Source: CAVXEH01 sp963805645 (GTDB lineage Bacteria > Chloroflexota > Limnocylindria > QHBO01). From it: DNA of 64,000 nucleotides. Position 1 is the stretch's first letter. Each line of letters starts with the position of its first letter. A program made the position numbers and the translations under genes. Below, piece after piece: positions 31,386 to 39,904 of this stretch. The DNA is taken from positions 124,001 through 188,000 of the forward strand of contig CAWDVA010000004.1 of assembly GCA_963805645.1 (NCBI GenBank). The letters run 5' to 3'. The notes under the pieces are model-generated. The model ran no database searches. It was not told the origin of the DNA and worked only from the letters and a program-made list of their open reading frames with translations.

Positions 31386-33217
31386 CCGGTCCAGGGCGCG
31401 AGGACCTGCCGCAGGCAGTTCGCGACCAGCTCGACGCCGCGCGCAGAGCGGTGCCACCGGTCGACCTGCTGGACAGCGTGACGACCGAGGTCCGGAACGC
31501 CGGTCAGGTTCGCGCCTGGCCCGCCTGGTTCCGCGGATCCGTCATGGGCCTGGGCGCTGCCGCCGTGCTGTTGCTCGTCGCCTTCCTGGCGAGTGGCCCG
31601 TTCGCCGCGGACCGGACACCATCGGCGACGGACGCGCCTGCCGCCGTGCCATCCGGCGGCCAGCTGGTCACCGCGGTGGAGGGCGACTTCCGGCTCGAGC
31701 TGTGGACCGACCGGAAGAGATACACCACGGACGAGCCGATCTCGATCGCGGCCACCCTGACCTATCTCGGCCCGGAGGACAGCGTGACGCTGTACCACCC
31801 GGACCCCATCCTCACGTTCCTCCTGAACGAGCAGTCCGGGACGCGCTCGATGGGAGGCGGCGTGGATGACGTCTGCCGGCAGACCGTCGTGCGTCGTGAC
31901 GAACCCATCAGCATCCCGTACACCAAGAGCGCGGCCTGGACCCCCGACGATCCGAACGCCGCCTTCTACCAGGAATGGATGAACGACCCCCAGCTGTACC
32001 TGCCCTCGGGGACCTGGACGGTTGTGGCGGACGGTCAGTTCAGCATCAGCGCCTGCGGAGGCCGTGACGTCTCCATCGGCCAGAAGGTGGACATCAGCGT
32101 CACGCTGCCGCCCGGCGCGACGCAGGGCCCATCGCCAACGGCCACCCCCGCGCAGGCCACGCCAACGCCGCCCGAGCTCTCCGGGAGGAGGATCTCAACG
32201 GCGGTGGCGCACCAGATCGTCGGTTGGTCTCGTGATGGGCGCTGGCTGGCGGTCATCGTGGTTCCCAAGCACGACCAGCCCAACCAAATCGTCCGCATCT
32301 TCGATGCCAACGGTGCGGCGGTGTACTCAACCAGCGGTGCCGATGCGGCGTGGGTGAGTTCGGACGTGCTGGCCGTGCTGCACGTCGACTCGCCCTCCAC
32401 CCTCACGGGCACGCTGGTCCTTCACCACGTGTCGACCGGTGTCGACGAGCCCATCGAGGGGCGGTACCGGATGGGGTTGGTCGGGTCCGGAACCGGGAAG
32501 CTCGCGATGACCGTGGTGGATCCAAACGAGCCGGACGCGATCGAGTTCAAGCTCCTCGGTGATGACATGACCTACCCCGGTGCTCCGCTGAGTCCGGCGT
32601 CGGTCTCGGATCGCACCTGGGACCCCACCGGTCGTTGGCTGGCAGTGCTCGACATCGCGGGCGCATGGACCGGCATCGGCCCATATCCGCTCGCCCTGCT
32701 CGACACAGACACGGGCGACTTCGTGGTGACTCGCTACAAGGCGACCCTGGCATCGCGGGGCTTCTTCAGCCCGGATGGCCAGCATGTGCTGATAGACACG
32801 GGCGGTGCGAGCACAGCGCCGTCATCGGCTCTCATCGACCTCTCGCAGCCGCAGGCGGTGGCACGCGTCATTGAAGGCTACGGCCCTGGACCTGCGCTTC
32901 CGGACGGACGCTGGCTCCTGGATTCCGGTGAGAGCGCGATGGTTGCCTGGGAACCGTCCACGGGAACCACATTGCGGGTTGGGCGTGGGTATGTCGGCGT
33001 TTCACGTACGGGCATCGCCGCGGTCATCCGCAACGAGAACCTGGCTGGGCGCTTCGACCTCGAGCTGCACGGTGCAACCGCGCATGTCACCATGTTGGGC
33101 ATTACCGGTGAGGGGTACCACTCGCCCGTATGGTCGCCGTCGGGCGACCGCGTGGCGTACGTGACCGGCGAGGCCAACGGTCCCGGTGGCACGGACCTGT
33201 ACCTGCTCATTCCCTGA
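31382..33217 (+). CDS. Membrane-anchored protein, probable anti-sigma factor with extracytoplasmic beta-propeller
   Basis: 611 residues, GTG overlapping the sigma-factor stop (GTGA). A cytoplasmic N-terminus of about 50 residues, one membrane helix (about 55-77), then a large outside part. The first outside domain (about 95-250) has beta-rich segments like those of intracellular-proteinase-inhibitor (BsuPI) domains (RKRYTTDEPISIAATLTYLG). After a Pro/Thr linker (about 245-265) comes a WD/TolB-like propeller with repeated GRWLAV, PDGRWLLD and WSPSGDRVAYVTG blocks. Gene order and topology suggest it holds the sigma factor inactive and senses a signal outside, but no ZAS zinc motif is seen in the short cytoplasmic part. 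Confidence 0.7.
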   Translation: MTGPGREDLPQAVRDQLDAARRAVPPVDLLDSVTTEVRNAGQVRAWPAWFRGSVMGLGAAAVLLLVAFLASGPFAADRTPSATDAPAAVPSGGQLVTAVEGDFRLELWTDRKRYTTDEPISIAATLTYLGPEDSVTLYHPDPILTFLLNEQSGTRSMGGGVDDVCRQTVVRRDEPISIPYTKSAAWTPDDPNAAFYQEWMNDPQLYLPSGTWTVVADGQFSISACGGRDVSIGQKVDISVTLPPGATQGPSPTATPAQATPTPPELSGRRISTAVAHQIVGWSRDGRWLAVIVVPKHDQPNQIVRIFDANGAAVYSTSGADAAWVSSDVLAVLHVDSPSTLTGTLVLHHVSTGVDEPIEGRYRMGLVGSGTGKLAMTVVDPNEPDAIEFKLLGDDMTYPGAPLSPASVSDRTWDPTGRWLAVLDIAGAWTGIGPYPLALLDTDTGDFVVTRYKATLASRGFFSPDGQHVLIDTGGASTAPSSALIDLSQPQAVARVIEGYGPGPALPDGRWLLDSGESAMVAWEPSTGTTLRVGRGYVGVSRTGIAAVIRNENLAGRFDLELHGATAHVTMLGITGEGYHSPVWSPSGDRVAYVTGEANGPGGTDLYLLIP

Positions 33218-33411
33218 CTGGCGAGCCGCCGTCGGGCCACCGAACCACCAGGCGGGCTTGTGACCCAATGCTCGTCTGACAAGCGCAGGGACCGTCGAGC
33301 GCGGCTTCAGCACCCGCCTGGCTCGTCCCGCGAACCATCAGACCGGGGGAGGGCGCACCAAGGCCAGCGCCCCCGGTCACAAGGCTCGTCTGGCGAGCCG
33401 CTGTCGGGTGG
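33218..33411 (+). repeat. Convergent intergenic region with direct repeats and a strong hairpin
   Basis: A 19-nt direct repeat, CTGGCGAGCCGCCGTCGGG (33218-33236), recurs with one mismatch at 33390-33408. GCTCGTCTG occurs at 33269-33277 and 33384-33392, the latter within a perfect GGCTCG/CGAGCC hairpin (33383-33399). A stem between 33341-33356 and 33367-33378 (ACCGGGGG...CCCCGGT) is probably the bidirectional terminator for the two converging genes. The repeat layout resembles extragenic palindromic repeats. Confidence 0.5.
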
Positions 33412-33414
33412 CTG

Positions 33415-33912
33415 CTAGTCGACGGGCGTTGCGAGCTGGGCAGCGATATGGTGCGCCCATTCCCGGATGGTGGCCGGGTCGCGGAAATCGCCGTAGGGCG
33501 CGTGGACGGCACGCACGACGATCCGCTCACCCATGCCCAGCTTGGCGCGATCGAGCGAACCGACCAGGAGCCGATGCTCGCGGGCGCCGGTGGCCTCCAT
33601 CATGGGTGCCATGTCGACCGGGTCCTCGGTCGGCTTGGGGGTGATCCCCAGCGGTCCGGAGCTGAAGAGCCAGACCGGCCGGCGGCGCAGCTCGTCCGCG
33701 TGGGCGGCGACGAAGTCCTTCGCCTCGCTCATCCACTTGCCCACGTACACCGCGCTGCCCAGGATCACCGCGTCGTAGCCTTCGAGCGTGGCGACGTCGG
33801 TGATGGCGCGTGCCTCCGCCGCGATCCCCTGTGCCGTCAGCTCGGTCGCGATGGCCTGGGCGATCTCCGCCGTCGCTCCGTGCTTGCTCGCTGCCGTGAC
33901 CAGGACTCTCAT
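33415..33912 (-). CDS. Flavodoxin-domain protein (HemG/Flavodoxin_5-like)
   Basis: 165 residues from ATG 33912-33910. The FMN-phosphate loop is TAASKHGATAEIA at about residues 6-18, followed by YDAVILGSAVYVGKWMSEAKDFV and VWLFSSGPLG, which match the Flavodoxin_5 family that includes menaquinone-dependent protoporphyrinogen oxidase HemG. Whether it oxidises protoporphyrinogen or carries electrons elsewhere cannot be told. Upstream 33913-34109 contains no recognisable gene. Confidence 0.78.
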   Translation of the reverse strand: MRVLVTAASKHGATAEIAQAIATELTAQGIAAEARAITDVATLEGYDAVILGSAVYVGKWMSEAKDFVAAHADELRRRPVWLFSSGPLGITPKPTEDPVDMAPMMEATGAREHRLLVGSLDRAKLGMGERIVVRAVHAPYGDFRDPATIREWAHHIAAQLATPVD

Positions 33913-34109
33913 CAAATCGCTCCCTCGTCCACCCGCGCGCATCTGCCCGCGCGCAGCCGGCGGTTTGCGCCCGGCCGGCGGCCGGCTCTGCAGCGACCGG
34001 CGACCGGACTGCATCCGATGCTCGGTCACGCGCGAGGCCGTGACCAAGGGCCATCCGGCCCGGGGTGATGGTGCGCCCGTCCTGTCCGGGCTGTCCGCCT
34101 GTCCGCGCC

Positions 34110-35001
34110 CTACTCGTTGATGTCGGCGCGATGGAAGAGGGCGACGGCGCCGAGCCAGGCAGAGGGACGCCCAGCCGATGCCCACCAGCACCAGCCAGAT
34201 GGTGGCCGGCGTGCCCGGTGGCATGGATGCCATGGGGCCGACGAACGGAAGCTCCACCGGATGCGCGGCGGAGCGCGCGGCCTGGAGCAGGAGCTGGAGG
34301 TCGGAGGAGGGCAGGAGGCGAATCGCCGTGGCGACCGCATCGGTCTGCGTGGCCCAGCGCGAGACGGCAATATTCTCGAGCAGGAAGTAGGCGAACATGC
34401 CAGGATGAGCGCGATCCCGCTGTTGCGGAAGACGACGGTCAGGACCGAGGCAGCGCCGATCACCACCATCGCGAACAGGAGGAGGCTGGCGAGCAGCGCA
34501 GCGAACCCCGCCGCGTCGATGGACTGACCTCCCGGGAGATCGGTCCCCGATCGCCACCCCGATCAGCGGCATGACGAGCCGACTGTCACCACGACCCCAG
34601 CAGGAGCACGGCGAAGAGCGCCATGGCGCCGAGCCGCACGGCCGAGGAACGCGCGCCGGTTGCTCGAGGCGACCAGCGAGGTCCGCACGGTCCCGTACAC
34701 GAACTCGGCGGCAGTGTTCCCGCCGTGGCGAAGGCGATCATGCGCAGCACGAAGATCTGGCCGGACTGCAGCACCGTCAGCAGGCTCTGCGGGAAGGCGA
34801 ACTGCGCGCGCTCGGCGGCCATCTGGGCGAGCACCTCGGCTGGGACCGGCTGCGGGTCGGGTCGAAGCCGTAGTGGCTGTCGACGCTGCCCAGCGGACCC
34901 CAGTAGCCGATGGTGGTCAGCGCGGCCAGCGCGGCGAGCACGAACCACAGGTCCTTGCGGCGTCGCAGGCGCAGCCACTCGGCCCGGATCAGGCCGCTCA
35001 C
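34110..35001 (-). pseudogene. ABC-2-type permease, broken by several frameshifts
   Basis: Segments of one ABC-2 permease appear in order but in different frames: GTG 35001 with SGLIRAEWLRLRRRKDLWFV (about 35000-34860), AEVLAQMAAERAQFAFPQSL and a helix (about 34840-34730), EFVYGTVRTSLVASSNRRAF (about 34710-34650), LGAMALFAVLLLG (about 34630), VVIGAASVLTVVFRNSGIALIL (about 34470-34400), FAYFLLENIAVSRWATQTDAV (about 34400-34300), and the ending ALFHRADINE before TAG at 34110. At least four frame changes are needed. Added up, about 297 codons is a normal permease length, so little is missing. It is either a decaying gene or a stretch with indel errors. Confidence 0.68.
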
Positions 35002-35990
35002 GTCGGGACTCCGCGGGCGCGGGCATGGCCTCGCCGGTGAGCTCGAGGTAGATCTGCTCCAGCGACGGACGGCGGAACGCGACCTCGGCAGGGTAGAGGC
35101 GCGCATCGGCGAGGTGGCGAATCGGCGACGCTGCCGTCGGGTTGGCCATCGACCTCGATGGTGGCGACCTCCGCTGGACGGGCCGTCAGCCCGGCGGCGC
35201 CGGAGCACCGGCCAGCGCCGGCGTCGCGCTCGGCAGGCGGCCGCGAAGCGAACGACGAGGTGCTCGCGCGTCGGCGAAGAGGTCGCTCGTGGACACCCTG
35301 CGTCACGATCCGTCCCCGGGCGATCACCGCCAGCTGCGTGCACACCTGCTCCGCCTCGTTGAGCAGGTGCGTCGAGAGGAAGACGGTGGCGTGGTCATGG
35401 GCGAGGCCGGTGATCAGGTTCCGCACGTCCACCGTGCCCTCCGGATCGAGGCCGGAGGTGGGCTCATCAAGAATGATGATGGGTGGCGCATCGAGCATCG
35501 CCAGGCCGATGCCGAGGCGCTGACGCATCCCCGTGGAGAAGCCGCCCACCTTGCGATTGGGCGACGTCGGCGAGCCCGACCCGCTCCAGCGCCGGTGAGG
35601 CACGCGGTCATGCGCACTCGGCTCGCGAAGACCGCGCGCGGCAGCGAAGACGCGAAGGTTCTCGAACGCGGACAGGTACGGGTAGAAGGCCGGACGCTCC
35701 ACGAGTGCGCCGACCTGGCCCAGGACGGGTGCTCCCGGCTCGACCGGTTGGCCCAGGATCCGCGCCTCGCCGTCCGTGGGGCGGACCAGTGCGAGCAGCA
35801 GGCGAATGGTGGTCGTCTTGCCCGACCCATTGGGACCCAGGAACCCGAACACCGAGCCGCGAGGGACCGCGAGGTCCAGGTCATCGAGGGCCCGGACGGT
35901 TCCGAAATGCTTCGTCAGGCCCCGCGTCGCGATGACCGGATCCGTCACCGGCCCAATCACCGGTTCAATGACCGCTGCGCCATCTGTCAC
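35000..35990 (-). pseudogene. ABC transporter ATP-binding protein (multidrug/bacitracin type), frameshifted
   Basis: GTG 35990 follows AGGAGG on the minus strand. The ATPase is otherwise typical: LTKHFGTVRALDDLDLAVPR, Walker A GPNGSGKTTT, the signature region with FSTGMRQRLGIGLAML, Walker B IIILDEPTSGLDPEG and the switch His in FLSTHLLNEAEQV. Frame is lost and regained around 35560-35610 and lost near 35296-35298 (a GGG run). The end VAFRRPSLEQIYLELTGEA appears in another frame close to 35040-35090. Several changes sit at short G or C runs. With the permease it would form a two-gene export system. Confidence 0.7.
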
Positions 35991-36075
35991 GTCGCTCCCT
36001 CCTGTGGACGACCGGATCGTGCGGACCCGCATTGTGCCCGAACGGCGCAGGGACACCGGCTGCCGCTGCGCGCGG

Positions 36076-36918
36076 CTAGTCCGTGGCGGGAACCTGCGGT
36101 CGTCGGGGGAGCTGTCGCCACGCCAGCGCCAGGAGGAAGACCGCGGTCTCGACAAGCACGATCGTCGCGCCGCTGGCCGCATCGGCCCAGTAGCTGATGT
36201 ACAGCCCCGCCACCGGCGCGAGCAGGCCGATCAGCACGGCCACCGTCAGCAGTCGGCCGAAGCTGCGAGTCACCAGCTGGGCGGTGGCCGCCGGGGTGAC
36301 CAGCATGGCCACCACCAGGATGATCCCCACCGCCTGGAGGCTGACCACGATGGTCACCGCGATGAGCGCCAGGAGCAGGTAGTCCAGGCGGGCCACCGGC
36401 AGGCCGGACGCGGCCGCACCAAGCGGGTCAAAGGTCGTGTACAGCAGCTCCTTCCAGAGAATCGCCACGACCCCCAGCACCCCCGTGGCCAGCAGCACCA
36501 GGGCCACGAGGTCACCGGTGCCGATGCCCAGCACCTCACCGAAGAGAAAGCCGAACAGGTCTCCCACGTAGTTGGGGATGAGGCTGAACAGGAAGATGCC
36601 CAGGGCGAACATGCCCGCGAAGAGCACGCCGATGGCGGTGTCGGTCCGCAGGTTGCCCCTGCGGGTGACCCAGCCGATGGCGAGCGCCGTGGCGACCGCG
36701 GCCACGGCGGCGCCCAGGTAGAAGGGCAGCTTGATCATGTACGCCACGACCACCCCGGGGAAGGCCGAATGGCTCAGCGCATCGCCCATGAAGGCCAGCC
36801 CGCGCAGCACCATGTAGGAACCGATGACCGCGGTGACCACGCCCACCGCCGCGGAGGCCAGCAGGGCGCGCAGGAAGAAGTCGTAGGCGAGCGGCTGCAG
36901 AATGGGAGTCAGCATCAC
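36076..36918 (-). CDS. znuB: Zinc/manganese ABC transporter permease (ZnuB)
   Basis: 280 residues from GTG 36918, overlapping the ATPase stop. Seven to nine membrane helices of the ABC-3 family: VVTAVIGSYMVLRGLAFMGDALSHSAFPGVV is the hallmark start, and DPLGAAASGLP and SLQAVGIILVVAMLVTPAATA are the conserved coupling and final helix regions. It forms the inner-membrane channel for divalent metal uptake with the ATPase and lipoprotein encoded upstream. It is the last gene of the zur-znuA-znuC-znuB operon. Confidence 0.92.
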   Translation of the reverse strand: MMLTPILQPLAYDFFLRALLASAAVGVVTAVIGSYMVLRGLAFMGDALSHSAFPGVVVAYMIKLPFYLGAAVAAVATALAIGWVTRRGNLRTDTAIGVLFAGMFALGIFLFSLIPNYVGDLFGFLFGEVLGIGTGDLVALVLLATGVLGVVAILWKELLYTTFDPLGAAASGLPVARLDYLLLALIAVTIVVSLQAVGIILVVAMLVTPAATAQLVTRSFGRLLTVAVLIGLLAPVAGLYISYWADAASGATIVLVETAVFLLALAWRQLPRRPQVPATD

Positions 36919-37805
36919 ACGTGGTCCTCGTGGTAATGCTGGTCGCCGCCGCTCGCCGCGTCGTGGTGATGCGCGTCATCGAGGACCACGGTCTTGCCCC
37001 CGAGCACCAGCAGGTGTCCGCCGTAGGTGGCCGACAGGACGTCGGGACTCAGGACCAGCGACGAGGGGCCCACGCCCACCAGGCGCCGGTTGAGGGCGAC
37101 CACCATCCTGAAGTGCTCGGCGGCCGCGGCGAGATCGTGCGTGGTGGCGATGGCCGTGCGGCCCAGCTTCGTCTCGGAATCCAGCAGGGCCATGAGGTCC
37201 TCCTGGGTCGTGACGTCCACGCCGGTCACCGGCTCGTCGAGCAGGTACAGGTCCGGAGCCGCGGCAATGGCCCGGGCGAGGAACGCGCGCCGCCGCTGGC
37301 CGCCGGAGAGGGCGCCGATCTGCGAGCGTCGGCGGTCCGCCATGCCCACCCGCTCCAGGGCCGCCTCGACCGCGGCCCGGTCGTCGCCGGTCGGCCGCCG
37401 CCACGGGCCGAGGCGCGGGTACCGGCCCATCATCGCCACGTCCCAGACGCTGACCGGGAACGACCAGTCCACCAGCTCGGCCTGGGTCACGTAGGCGATC
37501 CGCTTCGCCTCGCGGCCTGCCGGCTGGCCCAGGACCTCCACCACGCCGCTCCACGGCTCCAGGAGGCCGGCGATCAGCTTGAGGAGCGTGGACTTGCCCC
37601 CGCCGTTGGGGCCGAAGATCGCCACCAGCGACCCACGCGGGATCTCCAGGGAGACATCCTCCAGCGCAGCGCGGTGGTCGTAGCCGGCGGTGACACCCGC
37701 GAGGCGGATGGCGAGCGTGTCGTGGACGTGGGCTCCGGGCCCGCCGTGCTCAGCGTGACCGGCATGGTCGCCGTGGTCGGGGTGATGCTCGTGCTCGTGC
37801 GTCAT
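36915..37805 (-). CDS. znuC: Zinc/manganese ABC transporter ATP-binding protein with His-rich ends (ZnuC)
   Basis: 296 residues from ATG 37805. Walker A GPNGGGKSTLL, Q-loop YVTQ, signature LSGGQRRRAF, Walker B LYLLDEPVTGVD and switch THDLAAAAEH are all intact. Both ends are unusual: the first 28 residues hold about eleven histidines (MTHEHEHHPDHGDHAGHAEH...), and the last 17 hold HHHDAASGGDQHYHEDHV. Such tails bind zinc in other proteins and could sense cytoplasmic zinc or buffer incoming metal; this is inference. The stop overlaps the permease start. Confidence 0.92.
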   Translation of the reverse strand: MTHEHEHHPDHGDHAGHAEHGGPGAHVHDTLAIRLAGVTAGYDHRAALEDVSLEIPRGSLVAIFGPNGGGKSTLLKLIAGLLEPWSGVVEVLGQPAGREAKRIAYVTQAELVDWSFPVSVWDVAMMGRYPRLGPWRRPTGDDRAAVEAALERVGMADRRRSQIGALSGGQRRRAFLARAIAAAPDLYLLDEPVTGVDVTTQEDLMALLDSETKLGRTAIATTHDLAAAAEHFRMVVALNRRLVGVGPSSLVLSPDVLSATYGGHLLVLGGKTVVLDDAHHHDAASGGDQHYHEDHV

Positions 37806-37809
37806 CGGC

Positions 37810-38730
37810 TCAGCGCAGGGCCTCCACGATCTGCTGGGTGTCCCATCGGATGAGGCCCTCGTAGCTGTCGACCGGCGGATCACCGAGCGATCCGTCGTAC
37901 AGGTTCGCCACGACGCGCACGCCAGTCTCGGCTGCCAGCTGGTCCACCAGCTTGGTCGGGAACTGGGCCTCGCTGAAGATGGCCCTGACGTTGGCCGCGC
38001 GGATCGCGTCGACGAGGGCCGTGGTGTACCGGGCGCTCGGCTCCTGGCCCGGCGCCGGGACGGCGACGCCCACGATGGTGATCCCGTACTCGCGGGCATA
38101 GTAGGGGAACGCGTCGTGGTAGGTCACGATCCGCCGGTTCGCTTCAGGCACGGACGCGACCTGCTCGCGAACCCAGGCATCGAGCGACTGCAGGCGAGAC
38201 TGGTAGGCGGCGTTGTTGGCTCGGTACGTGCTGGCGTGCGCCGGGTCCGACGCGGCGAGCGCATCGGCGATGCGGTTCGCGTACCGCTCCGCGTACACCA
38301 CGTCCATCCAGAGGTGCGGGTTCTGGGTCCCGGCGTCCTCTCCCGGGAGCAGGGTGACTCCCGGCAGGCTCTCTGCCAGGCGGATGAGCGGCGTCCCGGG
38401 CTGGGCGGCGTTCCCCAGGGACTTCGTCATCCAGTCGTCGAGGCCCAGCCCGTTCATGAACAGGACCTGGGCGTTCGCGACGGTGCGCATGTCGGACGGA
38501 CGGGGCGCGAAGGTGTGCGGGTCGCCGTTGGCGGGCACCAGGCTGCTGACGCTGACCAGGTCGCCCCCAACGTTGCGCACCATGTCGGCGAAGACGGTCG
38601 TGGAGGTCACAACCACCAGACGCCCGTCGCCCGGCCGGGTCGTGCCTCCGCAGCCGGCGAGGGTAAGCGCGAGCGCGAGGCCGGCCACGACGGGACCGAT
38701 GGCGGCGCCACGCCGTCCCGGGCGCCTCAT
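37810..38730 (-). CDS. znuA: Zinc/manganese-binding lipoprotein of the ABC transporter (ZnuA/cluster A-I)
   Basis: 306 residues from ATG 38730. The lipobox LAGC puts the lipidated cysteine at residue 27, so the mature protein is anchored outside the membrane. Metal ligands of the family are visible: His in NGDPHTFAP, His in NPHLWMDV, and His in TYHDAFPYYAREYGI, plus a late acidic ligand around LYDGS. There is no long His-rich loop, which some ZnuA proteins have. It captures zinc (or manganese) for the permease. It overlaps the zur stop by 4 nt, so regulator and uptake genes are one unit. Confidence 0.9.
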   Translation of the reverse strand: MRRPGRRGAAIGPVVAGLALALTLAGCGGTTRPGDGRLVVVTSTTVFADMVRNVGGDLVSVSSLVPANGDPHTFAPRPSDMRTVANAQVLFMNGLGLDDWMTKSLGNAAQPGTPLIRLAESLPGVTLLPGEDAGTQNPHLWMDVVYAERYANRIADALAASDPAHASTYRANNAAYQSRLQSLDAWVREQVASVPEANRRIVTYHDAFPYYAREYGITIVGVAVPAPGQEPSARYTTALVDAIRAANVRAIFSEAQFPTKLVDQLAAETGVRVVANLYDGSLGDPPVDSYEGLIRWDTQQIVEALR

Positions 38731-39170
38731 GTTCCGGTCTCCGCGGTTGCCCGGCAGGCGGGGCAGAGGCCGTAGAGCTCGAGTCGGTGGCGCTCGATCC
38801 GGTAGCCGGTCTCCGCCTCGACGCGCCCGAGAATAGGGGAGAGGCCCAGGTCCCCGACCTCGGTGCTGCGACCGCAGCGCTCGCACACGACGTGGTGGTG
38901 ATGCTCTGCCGGCTGGCAGGCGACGTAGGCATGGCTGCCATCGGGCAGATCGACCCGCTCGATGAGCCCCAGGGAGGTCAGCAGGTCGAGCGACCGGAAG
39001 ACGGTTGCGCGGCCGGGGGCCGGATGGAGACCGCGGGTGGCGTGCTGCACTTCCTCGGCGGTGAAGGACCCTCGTTGGGCAGCCACGGCCCGCGCAACGG
39101 CGCGCCGCGTCCCGGTCAGGCGACGGCCCGCCACGCTCAGGGACTCGAGGATCTCGCGGCCGGCTGGCAT
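38727..39170 (-). CDS. zur: Fur-family zinc uptake regulator (Zur)
   Basis: 147 residues from ATG 39170. The winged-helix domain (1-80) includes RRLTGTRRAVARAVA and RATVFRSLDLLTSLGLIERV. The dimerisation domain has AEHHHHVVCERCG and CPACRA, giving the paired CxxC structural zinc site, and a further metal site from the His cluster. Position at the head of a znuACB operon makes Zur much more likely than Fur or PerR. With zinc bound it should repress its own operon through the palindrome at 39189-39205. Confidence 0.88.
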   Translation of the reverse strand: MPAGREILESLSVAGRRLTGTRRAVARAVAAQRGSFTAEEVQHATRGLHPAPGRATVFRSLDLLTSLGLIERVDLPDGSHAYVACQPAEHHHHVVCERCGRSTEVGDLGLSPILGRVEAETGYRIERHRLELYGLCPACRATAETGT

Positions 39171-39188
39171 GCGCGCATCCTACGCCAG

Positions 39189-39205
39189 TTGAGACTCAGT
39201 CGCAA
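39189..39205 (-). promoter_or_regulatory. Candidate Zur box
   Basis: TTGAGACTCAGTCGCAA is a 17-nt palindrome (8-1-8) with a single mismatched pair, 19 nt in front of the zur start. Size and symmetry fit Fur/Zur boxes. Confidence 0.6.
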
Positions 39206-39395
39206 TAAGGAGCTCGCCGCGGTACACGTACGGCGTGTGGGGCAACGCCGCAGCGGGCGCTCCGACATCGCCGCACTCGTTGGGAGGGTGCGTCGATGGC
39301 AGACAGGACCGCGACGCGTGGATGCACGCGTGGGGCGGGTATGCCACAGGGGGATTCGGGGAGATGCCGGCCGGCACTGGCGCGCAGGGTGCCGG

Positions 39396-39722
39396 ATGCC
39401 GACGCTGTCGGCTGCCATGGGCGGCCCGCATCTGTCGACCGTCCGATCGCTTTCGGATCTCGACCCTGGAGCGCGGCGCGAACGCCGCGTGGCATGGGCC
39501 GCGCTCCTGGCGGAGCTGCTGGTCGGCGTCCAGGTGGTCACCGGTGACGAGGGGAGCGATGCGCTGGCCGGGCCGTACCTCACCGCTGGCACGCCGGCGG
39601 ACGCGGCGCGCTGGGATCCCCCGAACACCGGGCATGCCCAGGCGCTGGCCACGCACCCGGTCGAGTGGGAGGAGCGGGTGATCGGCTTCTTCGACGCGGC
39701 ACTTCGCCCGGCCGGAGAGTGA
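39396..39722 (+). pseudogene. C-terminal fragment of an alpha/beta hydrolase (dienelactone-hydrolase-like)
   Basis: An open frame of 108 codons (ATG 39396 or 39417) ends in ATHPVEWEERVIGFFDAAL, a pattern common at the end of alpha/beta hydrolases, with TGHAQAL just before it as a possible catalytic-His segment. The N-terminal nucleophile half is absent; upstream 39206-39395 encodes nothing recognisable. It is therefore probably the remnant of a longer gene, though a small unrelated protein cannot be excluded. Confidence 0.4.
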
Positions 39723-39904
39723 CGCCGCCCACGGGCCAGACGGCCCTTGGCGGGGTGCCGTTTGGGAAGCGAGTGGCGGACTGGCGGTCCTGCCCCTCGG
39801 GTGCACCCCGAGCGTATCCTCGTCCCACGCAATGCAGACAGCCTGGCGCGATGCGCAGCCGCGCCCGCCGGGACCTGGCACCGGGAAGGGACCCGCATCC
39901 GCCG

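Noticed and set aside
39296..39547. Small 83-codon frame with a GGGAGGG ribosome site between zur and the acyl-CoA synthetase gene
   Set aside because: Arg/Gly/Ala-rich shadow composition, no homology recognised, and it overlaps a frame with a recognisable hydrolase-like ending.
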